From contig OY740777.1 of assembly GCA_963513935.1 (NCBI GenBank), positions 18,571,271 through 18,635,270 of the forward strand: a DNA stretch of 64,000 nt, given 5' to 3'. This stretch comes from Aphrophora alni (lineage: Eukaryota > Arthropoda > Insecta > Hemiptera > Aphrophoridae). A model generated the notes under the pieces. The model worked only from the letters and a program-made list of their open reading frames with translations, was not told the DNA's origin and ran no database searches. Positions 10,338-22,069 of the stretch are shown here, in pieces (within the stretch, counting starts at the first letter, position 1; each line of letters starts with the position of its first letter). Both the position numbers and the translations under genes were made by a program.

Positions 10338-11418
10338 CAGGGTGTATTTTTTTTAAAGTATAGAAACGGCTTTATACTGCTTAACTGAAAGGTAATTGAA
10401 GGCAGATACAAACGAGGATCCACATAGTTTAAAAAATCCTTTTTTGTAAGTTCGGCCGCCATCTTAAATCAAATTTTATTTTTGAAATAAGAAAGTGGAC
10501 ATGTGATAATAGAATACCATGTATAATTTAACAATAAAAATTATGGTGAAAGCAGTTTTTCTATAAATACCTTCGATTTTGAGTTATAAGCATTCAAAGT
10601 TTCAATGACGGAAAAATTGCGTTTACAATAAAACAGGGTAAAATGCGCTGTCGAAACTTTTCTATTGTGTTATTATTCCTTTGCAGATTACATCCAATAA
10701 CAAAGTAGAAAACATTTTTGAATCACTACAACTTAATTTTACGGCGAAATGAGTAGTTAATAAGCTGCATTGTTGTAACGTAATGCAAACAGTTGATTTA
10801 AACTAGGCTTACTTTCATAAACTGTTATTACTTGAGGTTAGCTCATTGGCAATCTGTAGAGGGGAAGAACTATAGGCATTTATTGTAGAATGGTGTGCTT
10901 TCAAAATTTTTTGTATTAGTTATGTATTTAAAATTAATTATTGTAATATTTAAAGTAAATAATAACAGTTGATATTTAATTTCTAATTGTGTTGTTAATT
11001 ATTAATTATTGTTTATTATTACTTTGTTAGAACTGTTTAAAGTTCTTTATTGGATGTATTCTAACAGGAAAACATAATAGAAAAGTTTCGACCAAGCATA
11101 TTGCTAACGCGATTTTTCCGTCATTGCAACTTTGTATGCTTATAACTCAAAAACAAAGAAATTTATCGAAAAACTGTTTCACCATCATTTTTATTGTTAA
11201 ATTTTACATGGTATTTATTTATCACATGCCCACTTTCTTATTAAAAAAAATAAATAAATAAATAAATTTTAAAAAAATTGATACAATATGGTGGACAAAA
11301 ATTTCAAATCTACAAAAAAGTATAATTTTTTAAACTATGTGTATCCCAATTTTGTATACCATCAAGTACCTCTCAGTTAAGCAGTATAAAGCAGTTTCCA
11401 TACTTAAAACTCGCTCTG
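10338..11418. mobile_element. DNA-transposon-like element with about 370-bp terminal inverted repeats, TA target site
   Basis: The left end CAGGGTGTATTTT and the right end AAAACTCGCTCTG are inverted relatives, flanked by TA at 10336-10337 and 11419-11420. Homology between the arms continues for about 370 bp with many mismatches. Examples are 'gctttatactgcttaactga' near 10370 against its complement near 11360, and 'tccaataacaaag' near 10693 against 'ctttattggatg' near 11045. There is no transposase frame, so it is an old non-autonomous element, probably of the TA-targeting Tc1/mariner-like superfamily. Confidence 0.7.
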
Positions 11419-11419
11419 T

Positions 11420-13055
11420 ATACATATGAGAATGTAATAAACTATTATACAGTATTTGCCTAAATTCGCATCCCATCATGGCAGAGTATACGTTAAGGGA
11501 TGAATTAATTTTGTCTTGTGACAGACTAAGTCATTTTGGTGTGTTTTAATTCCACCCCAACCTGTTAAGGGATGGAAGGGTCGCTTGAATATATTATCCT
11601 TTGTGTCTATTTTAATCCTGGAGAATATGTTTTGATTAAAATCTCCATTAAACAATCCGAACTTGACTGAACTAACAATGTTATTTGATTATTTTCACAT
11701 TTACATTGTGTTTTCCTCGATAAATGTTATACAATTAATGTCGAGCATGTCGTTTAATTTTAATTGAAAATTAATTTGAAGCCAAAGTATAGTTACTGAG
11801 CAAACTATGTTGTGCACATTTTTATTTTCCCATTAAAAACACGATTACTCTAATTATATTTTATAAAGGATTATCTATTTACTAAGGTATTTACCTTTTA
11901 TACTTTCAACCATAGCGTAGTGTACGACGAGTAAACAAGATCTGTCGAGTTTTTTGAGGAAATATCCGTTTAAAGGCCCTCTAAATCAAAAAAGTGTTTT
12001 TTAGAATAATGTATGTCCGTCTGGCGTTGGTCGTATGTACAGTACGAGAAGTGTGTCTGGTGTAATGGGCGTGTCCTCCCTACTACTTGCTTCCCTAGCC
12101 TGACTTGACGGTACAACCAATTCCAAGAAAACTAGGTTCACAAATTACTGCTTAGCTCTAATATGTCTTTAAGTGTCCATCTCTTAAATATGCAACTTTC
12201 TATACTTTTGTAAACGTTTTATTTTACACCGATAAACGTTTTATTTTATTTACACCGATAAAAGAAACGAAAGTAGGGTAGGCGTTTAAACAGAAGCATT
12301 TGAGGTCTATATTTCTTTATTGGGATTGTACCGCTGAAAACAAACGCAACAAACGAAGTGTGGGGGTCCCTCTTTTCCTCTCCACCTCAGATACATTCCT
12401 ACCTAGAGGATACTGTACAGTGCTGTCATTGTCTGTTCCTAAAAATAATAAACTGTAGCCTATAGTTTATTGATAAGTATATTGATAAAGCTATGATTTT
12501 TTTGTATCTAAAATATTTGTCTATCATAAATTTATTTTCAAAAAGGCAATATATAATTCAGATAGTTTTTGAGGTTCTGAAAACGTACACTAATGTTATA
12601 AAAATGTAAAAAAATATTCAAAGAGTTATCTCAGGTAAGTTCTTAGTACAAGTGTCTTGAAATCTAAACAAACATGTTTGTCGGAAAACGACAAAAAAGT
12701 AAGAAATGAGTTTATTTTGACCTGTCAATACATTCCGGAATTTTAACAGTCGCAAAACGCCTGACAGATGTGAAAAATCAAAATTAATTTTTATGAAAAG
12801 TATGCAAAGGAAAAATTGGTATTCCAAGGAAATAATAATAAAAATAACTAAATTTTTAGATTTTTGTAAAAAAAAAAAAAAAAAATTGTTATATTTTTAC
12901 AAAAATACAACTATCATAATTTATTATATTACTATCAATATAAACTAATTCAATATTCTTATGAGACTTATGACTTATATTATATGAGTCGTGAGATAAT
13001 ATCAGATAGAAAAAAAACTCAAACACAAGATCTCACAAAAATTAAGTTTTCTTAA
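11420..13055. other. No gene recognised
   Basis: AT-rich sequence with short frames only. A patch at 12340-12430 is slightly GC-richer. A poly-A run lies near 12870. I see no domain, RNA gene or clear repeat boundary. Confidence 0.4.
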
Positions 13056-13059
13056 ACGC

Positions 13060-13087
13060 GTTTCAACGACAAAGCCTCCATCCTCAG
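13060..13087 (-). other. Hammerhead-core-like hairpin motif (CTGAGGA ... GAAAC)
   Basis: The minus strand reads CTGAGGA, about 16 bases that pair only poorly, then GAAACGCG. The flanks resemble the plus-strand copy at 44244-44271 (shared TGTATCACTGA and GTCGTTGAAACGCGT), so both belong to one repeat family. It is degenerate compared with that copy. Confidence 0.45.
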
Positions 13088-14135
13088 TGATACATGAGCT
13101 AAACATGATAACATGTTAACTGAATATGATAACTAACCTATAACCGATAGTTAAACTCATCTAATAGTTAAACTGTAGTTTCTAAGTATAATATTATTGT
13201 AAATAATGAATTAATAATAAATAAATGTTCAGTTTGAAAATAACATACACTAACATATTAACTAAAAGACATACATATTTTTACACATATATTCATAAAG
13301 CACAAACAAAACTTCACATTTAAATCAAAATATGCTCAACAATGCAACTTACTCTGCACGCTACTCTTGGCGCAGAGAACTACATGGAACGTTTGACCAT
13401 TCATAGCGACGCTCATACTCCCACACCGCCGCATTAGATGTTTCACATAAAAAAAAACAACATTAAATTATGAAAGATCTGTTTCTCAAAAACGATACTA
13501 CAGATTTTGTTAAAACGTGAAAAATAATGACCTACATCTGTGTGCAGTGCCACAAGTTAGTAAAATTATTGTATAGGAATTATTGGCATGGATCTAAAAG
13601 TAATTTTAACTGCCGCCATTAAAAACAAATCAAGCTGAAGTTGTATTAAATAAATAAAATCTTTAAAATATAAAAGTAACACAACATTTGATAAGAGAAT
13701 TCTGTCTTGACCAATTTATCTCTACCGGTAATTACAAATAAAAGGTGGACAATTTTTTGTCTTGCTCATACACAAGTGTAATAATAATATTTTTGGGAAG
13801 ATGGGGGGGGATATTATTATTGGTTTTGTGTATGAGTATCCAAGAAAGTAACAGTAATATTTTGTGTATGGTTTATTAATTAAAATACAGCTTCACTTTG
13901 CTTCCATTCGTACAGCAAAACGAGTACAATATGTCTCTTAATGATCATATATGTTTAAATACTTTTGTTTGTAAACGTTTGTTTGATTTGTTACAGGTAA
14001 AGATACAAAAACAATCTCTCCCGTTATTGAAGACTGGAATCGGTATGTACAAGTTTCACAGAAATATTATTTCTAGATTGATAACTATTTTAAAATTTGT
14101 GTAAATTGAATGTTATTAATTTTAACTTACGTCAA

Positions 14136-14270
14136 TCTTATACCATCATCAGATGAGGAGGACGATAATTAGAAACAATGAACATGCAAACACAAAACCA
14201 ATATAATACAATGAATTCAGTGTGTGTTGTTGTGTTTGTCAACTGATGATGGTATAAGATATACCGAAAC
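14136..14270. repeat. Small inverted-repeat element with a hammerhead-core-like hairpin
   Basis: TCTTATACCATCATCAG (14136-14152) is perfectly complementary to 14243-14259. The right arm reads CTGATGA, then GGTATA-AGA-TATACC, which is a 6-bp stem and 3-base loop, then GAAAC. That is the order CUGANGA, stem II, GAAA seen in hammerhead ribozymes. Only two bases (AA) separate a GTC from CTGATGA, so stem I is missing and self-cleavage is doubtful. Confidence 0.6.
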
Positions 14271-15801
14271 AGTTTTAATGACCAAATAAAAGAGTCACAA
14301 AGCATTATGAAAAGCATAGTATAGAATAAATCATAGTATAGAATAAATCATAGTATAGATTAAATCATAGTCTAACACTCAAATAACTAAATTTAAAATA
14401 TATACTGGTTATTGAAAAAGCTAGCTGTATCAACGGCTCCGCCTGGGTGAAAATCTGGCTTTGTGTGCATATTCTTAGCTCTGATTCCTTCCACATATAC
14501 TATATTATTTAATTTTTAAGTTCAACCCAGAGTGAACTTACAACACTTTTAGTGAAGAGTTAAGCTTAGGCCGTTATAAAATTCGCCATTCAAATGAATC
14601 TGTCACAATTTTCCTATATTTGTTTTTGTTTGGAGTGTTAAATTTTTATAATTAATCTGATTTGAGAACTATTTTTCCCTCTTTTAAAATGTGTTTCTAA
14701 CTCAAAGCGAAATGTTTGGTCAAAGTATAGACGGAGCTCGAAACTTTTACAATTTCACCTGTGAGTGTCCCCGTTTACAGTAGCTATGGTATTTTCTATT
14801 GTTATTTTTTGGTCGGTAGATATTGTTGTATTACGTTGCGCGTTAGAAATTAGTCAAGTTAGGTGTAAAACTATATGTGCTTACTGTTCCGCTAGCTTGG
14901 AAATCGGGCTTTGTGTGTATATTTTTAATTATCACACTTTTTTTGTCAGCGCGATTTTAATAAATTTAATTTCTTCAGCTCAGTTCAGGGTATTATAGAA
15001 TTTTCATTTACATTTTTTAGTTAGATTGATGTTCAATTAAGTATCAGTCATGGTCTTTATTTTAGTATGACTTTTTAATAGTATAGAGTTTTATTTTAAC
15101 TAATTTTTTTCCCACTGAAATCGTAAATTTGAACAAACTTGACGCCCATGTACTTCCATTAAAATGTTTATGTATATTTCATCACTGAATAAGGATATTG
15201 GCACAGGTTGTTATTCTTCTATTAAATAGAATTCACTTAATACACATAAAATCATAGATATCTGTTCTTAGTATTTTTGTTTTTGTTTGAAGCTTACCTG
15301 ATATCAAAACAATGTTTTCCACTTTTAAAATGTGTTTTAAAACAAACTGAAACATGTTTCCTCCCAACAATTCAAGAAACTCAGTATCGCAACATATCTA
15401 GAGGATGCAGATCAGGCTACTCTCACCGGTATCGTCCCACAGCGGCGTTATAACTCTGAAACTAGTGAAGCGATTTTAATAATACTTTCAATTATAGATA
15501 ACGTTTTAATTAATTATTTACATTTTTACTAATAAAATATAAGTTGTTTTTGATATATCAAAAATATACTGAGGAATATTTATAAATAGTTATAAAAACT
15601 GCTAGAACACCGACTAAAAGTGAAAGATTTCAGTTTTGTAGGTTTTTTTGGTGGCATAGTTTTGTGTATTATGTGGGCTTTCCACAACTGCACAAGTGCA
15701 GGAATTTAATCAGATTTGCTGTGAGAAGGGTTTCATTAACATAAGTTAAACTCAACTCATCGTAAACATATTTTTATGGCGTTTAACGTATAAAACATTC
15801 A

Positions 15802-16310
15802 GGGTGATTTTACGTATGGAAATGGCTTTATACTGCATAACTAATAGGCACTTGAAGGAAGAAACAAATGAGGAGCTGCATAGTTAAAAAAATTATACTT
15901 GTTTTATGTTCTAAATTTTTGCCCGCCATCTTGAAACCGCCAAGTTGAATCAAATTTTATTTTAAAAATAGTAAGATGGACATTTTTACAAAGAAAACAA
16001 TGGTGAAAGCTGATTTTCGATAAATACCATCGTTTTAAAAGTTAAAAATATTCGAAGTTGCAATGACGAAAAAATCGCGTTAGTAATAAAATGGGTTAAA
16101 TGGCCTTGGAAACTTTTATATTGTGTTTTCCTTCAGAATACATCCAATAACGAACCAGACAACAATTTTGAACTACTCCAACTTATTTCTACAGGCAAAA
16201 TGAGTAGTTAATAAGCTGCATTGTTGTAACGTAATGCAAACAGGATTTAAACCAGCTACATTCATAAAAGGATATTAGTTGAGATTAGCGCACTGCCAAT
16301 TTTTGAAAAA
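15802..16310. mobile_element. Half copy of the 10.3-kb inverted-repeat element
   Basis: The sequence follows the left half of the 10338-11418 element nearly throughout. It starts CAGGGTGATTTT and shares 'ggctttatactgc', 'atacatccaataac' and a strongly conserved 'ataagctgcattgttgtaac' (near 16213, also near 10760). The right half is missing or replaced by another repeat. Confidence 0.7.
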
Positions 16311-16439
16311 ATCAAATCCCTTTTTTAATGAAATGTAGCACTTTTTTCAAAATTGGTTTCCATGTCATTTTAGAGCTTATGAAAATAAGGGGAGTTCCAC
16401 ATTAAAACTTATTTGTACCCTAACGGTTCAAAAGTTAAC

Positions 16440-16775
16440 TATTGTAAGATTTAATTATATGTAGGCCTATTAAACGTTTAATTTTCTGAAATTTAAGTAC
16501 CTGTAATTCCTAAACGGTTAAAGATTTTTTTAAAAATCCAAGAATAAAGCATTCTTATTTAAAATATTGTTTTACACCTTAAAACTCCATAAAATACATG
16601 GTGTTACATAACAAATTTCAAAGTTGGCAGCCATATTGGAAATTGGCGGCAATTTTTACCATTTTACTAAATAGAAATTTAAACTTCATTGAAAAGAAAG
16701 GAAAGTTGCCCATTTAAAGTACTCTATCATATTTATAATTGTGACATATTAGGCGGAACACCCAATATATTATAA
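16440..16775. repeat. Dispersed repeat, copy 1
   Basis: About 330 bp matching 38085-38415 collinearly. Shared landmarks are GTAGGCCTAT(T/C)AAACGTTTA, CAGTAATTCCTAAACGG-like, and 'cataacaaatttcaaag' followed by a GCCGCCAT/GCAGCCAT block. A more diverged relative of the last block lies near 49470-49500. Non-coding. Confidence 0.7.
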
Positions 16776-17699
16776 ATGATTCAAGGAATTTACTCTATTG
16801 TTCAAAATTGTTATTAACTTGATTATTGAAATATTTCATCCAAACATCCATATCTACCATTTCATATGAAGTACTAATTCAAACTTAGAATTGTACTCTT
16901 AATACAATTTAGAATATTTATAATCTGCATTTAACATTTCAGTATTTCAATTCACAAAACATAATTCAAATATGTATGCTCTTGGTCGGGGAATGATACT
17001 TGTGATTTATACAAATACCTTTAAGAATACCTTACAATTTAGGTTAGGGTATCTTTTTAATAAAACACTTAGCGTTTTAATATGGGGAATATGACTCAAC
17101 TTGATTAACTGTTTAAACGTTTCACTTCGTTCAAAGACTGGAATTAATTCATTACAACCACGCAAATATATTTAATACTGTTAGTGAATTGGATGAATAT
17201 TTATATAATTGCAAGGCCTTTGTATTCATAAGTTGCTTATGAAACCCAGTCGACTTTTTTTACCTACTTGTCACTTTTCAATAATTGTTAAACTTTTTAT
17301 TGTCCGAGTTACTCAATTGATGCTTGCATGTGTGAAAATGTCAAGGTATTGTTTTATCCATTGATACAATTTTCACGTCAATACAACTTAAATTTCATCT
17401 ATAAATGAGGTTAGAAAGGAACTTTTGATGTTAGTGTCTGGTCGGGAAATTATGTTTTGAAATACATTATACCATAGTTATGATTAACAATTAAATTACG
17501 TATAAAATTTGTCACTGACAAAGTATCTACTATCGCTGAAATTTTATGGAAAACGTGAAAATATTTGGATTTATCTGATTTTTCCATATTTCAGCAACAA
17601 TAAACGGTTATAACTCGGAAACTAGTGCAACGATTTTGAAACCAATTTTAATTTCAAATTATTTACCAACTTTGTTTACTAACAAATTATATGTTGTTG

Positions 17700-17795
17700 G
17701 AAATTTTTTTCTTTTGTAAAATTCTATAATTTATTATGGTCTAGCCGACCATGGTTTCGCCAGTTACGGCATTGACGAGGCTCTTACAAGACTAA
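17700..17795 (+). repeat. Single arm of the foldback family
   Basis: Contains the 37-bp core (17744-17780) with one difference from the 9.5-kb copy, preceded by the same AATTTTTTT ... TCTATAATTTATT upstream block. No opposite arm lies nearby, so this is a solo half or the ancestral non-palindromic form. Confidence 0.75.
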
Positions 17796-18391
17796 ATACA
17801 AAGCACACCATAACTATTATAAAAGGTTGAGAAAGGCAGGAAATTCCCGTTAACAAACAAAGCACAAAGACCCGGGGGGAATGACCTGTGGGGTTTTCTT
17901 AATTAATTATAGAATTTTACGAAAGAAATTTTTTTTTTTTGTTATAAGTTGCTTTCTTTTGATCACTACTTTTTTTTTTTTTTATTAAAAAGGTTTTGTC
18001 TAAAATGTTAATGTTTAAGAAATGGACGTCAGAGTGATGTTTTCAGGTGGACGTTTAGAATGACCCGATAAATTAAGAATCTTCTAAATTGTGGTAACAA
18101 TTATTCGCACTCACCGAAATATATACAAGAGACTGATGAAAATTGATTCAGAGGCTATCGAATTATAAAGTTTTGTACAGGGCGATTCGGAACTGCAAGG
18201 CAATCTCTCGAGAAGTAATTCTATAAATAAAAAGATTATCTAAACATAGGCCTGGAAACGCTTCTTTTCCCAAATGTCAGCCTTTTTGTGTTAAAAAAAA
18301 GACACCATATCTTTGGAAACAGAAGATATTAAGTGAAGATTTGGTAATCGCATTACGTACGTAACCTTTTACCAGTATACCGTCTGTTATA

Positions 18392-18432
18392 CTAACCTAA
18401 CCTAACCTAACCTAACCTAACCTAACCTAACC
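18392..18432. repeat. Interstitial telomere-type (CCTAA)n tract
   Basis: Eight units of CCTAA in a row, the complement of the TTAGG telomeric repeat of most insects. At 41 bp it is too short to mark a chromosome end and lies inside an inverted-repeat element. Confidence 0.9.
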
Positions 18433-19068
18433 AAGACTTTATATTCTACATTTTCAAAGTGGCGGACGTGAAAATGTTTAATGTCGAATATCTAGAAAAG
18501 CAACGATTTTTCTCTTTCAGTGAAAAGCAAAATGCTTTTTTCAAAATATTTTCTGTACCTCAAAAGATAACCAAATCGTCGACAAAAACCCTAAACATTT
18601 AATTTGTAATTGTCTACAACACCTAAAAACAGACAAAAAACAAAATATTTATAATTTTTATCTCCAAAACCTTTATTTTAGGCCTTAAGAATCAAATAAG
18701 ATTATTTAAAAAATTCCTACTTACATCTTTTATATGTTTTTATTAGCTTTTATCACATCAATTAACTGATAATTAAATATTTCGAATTTTGTTTTCGACT
18801 ATATTTTTGGGGGTCTTATAATTTTCTAAAAAACTACAAGAGATACGATTCTGGAACCTATTTTTTATAAATTGTCATGTCACAAAACATTATAAGACCA
18901 CCATATTTGCGTCGTAATTCAATATTACCAGTAGATCAAAAATCCGGACGCAATCACACTAGTCATAACTCCCTATCGAATCGTTTCCTATACCTATGTT
19001 TAAATGAACTTTTTGAAGTTAAAACTTCCTTTGGCGCGTTTTTGCTGAGTAGTGAACGTAAGTAAACC

Positions 19069-19180
19069 GTCACGCTCGGGTCGGTTACGCTGAATCGTGT
19101 TTACTCGGCCTCACTCAGCATTAAGTGCGCTCGTGTCGGTGACGCATGAATCGTCTATACTCGGCTCCAGTCGACACACC
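19069..19180. repeat. Diverged 56-bp tandem duplication in a GC-richer patch
   Basis: CGCTCGGGTCGGTTACGC-TGAATCG near 19073 recurs as CGCTCGTGTCGGTGACGCATGAATCG near 19128, each followed by a TACTCGGC block. The patch is CpG-richer than its surroundings. No gene is seen. Confidence 0.65.
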
Positions 19181-20646
19181 AGCCACGTTTACTGTCCGAC
19201 AATAATGTTATTGTATATGATCAGTGTAATATTTAAAGTGTTTACAATTTGTGCTGCATTTTACTAATAGGGAAAAAATTATTTCGCATCAAGGTAACTG
19301 CTCGCATTTCTCCAATAATATGATAGACTTAGGCATCAATTAGTTTAAGTTAATAATGATATTAATAAATTTCTCGCAGAAATAAATAATACGTACAATA
19401 GTTTTTTGAGTAAAAAATTTCGTGCACTTTTTTCCTGCAATTTCGTGCAATTTTATTTTCATTTTCTTTATTTAAATATTACTATTATTTATTTAAATTT
19501 ATACATTGATAAATCAAGATTTCACTTCTATCGTGTGGTCAAAAGCACACACCCAGATTTTTTATCTTAATTTTAGCTGTAGAATCATTTCCCGAGAGAT
19601 TGTCGTACACTTCCGGATCACCCTGTATATTTAGACATATTAAAACATCCAAGGAACAAACAACTGTTTATAGAACCAACAGATATCGAATTTTCCAGGT
19701 GTTTTACCCACCCTACTGAACAAAGTTAGACGTGATGCCTGCAAGTGATGGAGATTTCAAGTGGTGGAATATGATGGTACCGTAGGACAACTTTTGTTTA
19801 TAGACTTTGACGAGCTCTTATATATTCGCGTATCTAAGTTAAAACCCTCCAAACTTGTGCCAAGTAGCCAAGCACCCTTCTTTATAAGTGGATCTTTGTG
19901 TCACTTTATTCCATCCACTCCGTACATGTTGGCATCATGTTTATCTTTTCTGATAGCGAAATGGTAAGACAAATTGAACAAACTCTCTCACCCAGAACGT
20001 ACAAAACTGTAGTCTAAACAAATATGTTTCTAAAATCACTGATTTTTTTTGGGATTAATTGTTGTTTATATATCTTAGATATACTATTGTAAAACAATTC
20101 AGTTGACAGAAATTGTCTTTAAACAGCATAAATTGTACTTTAAATAAAACACGATTGAAATTTGTATGTCTATATTTAAGATACGTGGAATTTGTTATAT
20201 ATACACGTATAAATTATCGTAAGTTAAGTTAAAAAAAAAATAGGCTTACCAAAAACATACATTCCATACTGAAAAATATTAAGAAATTTACTCTCAAGGG
20301 CGTATATACGAATATATAGTAGACAATTTGATTAGAAATGTTCGTAACACTTAATTTTAGATCGAAGGGAGGATTAAATTTTACACAAAAATTTGTAAAT
20401 CTTTGTTTTCTTAAATTATAAGTACAATATATAGTCTACAGGGTGTCCCACGAAGAGGTCGTTATATTTTAATTAAAATGCTGGAGATGACCACTCTACA
20501 AACTTGATACCTACAGTTATGTTAGATAGATATGTAAAAAAGTACCCTAGAGTTTTATTTTTGAAAACGATCAATAATAAGAAAAAATGGCGGAATAACA
20601 AAAAGAACAAGAATCTTCTGGACAGAATCATTTCCTCCCACAGTGC

Positions 20647-20686
20647 AATGCAATTAAAATGTGTCAATACACATTTTAATTGCATT
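20647..20686. repeat. Perfect 18-bp inverted repeat
   Basis: AATGCAATTAAAATGTGT and its complement are separated by CAAT. A CAGGGTGTCCCACGAAGAGG sequence of transposon-end type lies about 200 bp to the left (near 20440). The pair could be part of a decayed element. Confidence 0.75.
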
Positions 20687-21323
20687 TCACTGAATTATTG
20701 AATTTCGATCAGCTTTTATTTTGTTAACACACACACACATAAAAAAAGAAACAATTTGATATTTGTGTTCATTCATATCTGACCTCAAAACAATGAATTT
20801 TTCAAGTGAACAAAAAGTGAAATCTTGTTCTTGTATGGTATTTTCAAAAAACCTAAGGTTGTTTCTCCATCAAGAAGATCAATTCATAGTCGAAAACTAT
20901 TCTACTAGAAACAGGGAAACCAGTTTATGTATGATATCTAACCTCGAAACAATTGAAAAAAAAGTTAAATGTTGTTCTTAAAGAACTTACCCAACGTAGT
21001 TCCTCCATCAAGAAAATCAATTTATAAAAGGAAAACTATGCTAATAGACCAGTTTCAAAGAAATACTATACATTTTCTAACACAGAAAATTAAAAAATAC
21101 CACTTTATTATTATTTTTTAATCCATGTGCTACTTTACTGGCAACAGATGACGCATTAATGAGGTTGATTGAAGAGGAATTACTGTTAATACATCGGCAA
21201 TTTTTTAAAAGCGCTTATGACTCATTTTGTTATTTGCTATCAATGCATAGCTATTAATGGGTAACAATTCGAATAAGGTCAAATTTGGATCATTAATAAT
21301 TTATTACTCTTATTTTCCAATTT

Positions 21324-21716
21324 AAGAAAGATATAGATTAAATTTGATCAGTACTCAATATAAATTCAATGTTCACCTGTATCCAAGTTCTTGTTTGTTT
21401 TGGTACATGGAAGGTAGGTTAGGTTAGGTTTGGGTAGGTTAGTTTAGGTTAGATGAACTTTACTTCTTCCAATATAGCGCCTATTTATAAGAAAGATATA
21501 GATTAAATTTGATCAGTACTCAATATAAATTCAATGTTCACCTGTATCCAAGTTCTTGTTTGTTTTGGTACATGGAAGGTAGGTTAGGTTAGGTTTGGGT
21601 AGGTTAGTTTAGGTTAGATGAACTTTACTTCTTCCAATATAGCGCCTATTTATAAGAAAGATACAGATCAAATTTGTTCAGCAATCAATCTAAATGTATC
21701 ACTTTTATCCATAAAG
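21324..21716. repeat. 165-bp tandem duplication containing TTAGG-like runs, plus a diverged third copy
   Basis: Two apparently identical 165-bp copies (21324-21488, 21489-21653) each carry GGTAGGTTAGGTTAGGTTTG. A diverged partial third copy starts at 21654 and lacks the TTAGG stretch. The identity points to a recent duplication. Confidence 0.9.
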
Positions 21717-22069
21717 TTCTTATTTATTGAAATATACGGAGAGTAGTATGGGTGCTTAAATCTCCTATCAGTAAGGTCAGTGAACATTTCATTATCTAGG
21801 GTGGATGGCAACAAAAACTTTTTTTTTTATATTAAAACTTGCATCTCCAGTTAATTGCAACATACAATGATTAAATTCAAGATAATGAAGCCAGCACAAT
21901 CATTTTCCTTGACACACATAAACACTCTGGCGAGAAAGAAATATTCCAGTTTTTATGGGGTAATAAAGAGCTGCAATGGACCATCTCTCCCTCTCCATCC
22001 CTCCGCCCTACAAGTCTCAGAAGTCAAGGAACTTTGGAATTACACTCAGTCTGCTTCTTGGAAAATATA

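Larger units (their letters stand above)
18176..19627. mobile_element. 1.45-kb inverted-repeat element flanked by TA
   Basis: The left end TACAGGGCGATTCGGAACTG and the right end, whose complement starts TACAGGGTGATCCGGAAGTG, are inverted repeats of about 50 bp. They continue into GACAATCTCTCG-like blocks, and TA occurs on both sides. There is no transposase. The interior holds a (CCTAA)n tract at 18392-18432 and a GC-richer duplicated patch near 19070-19180. Probably a non-autonomous DNA transposon. Confidence 0.7.
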
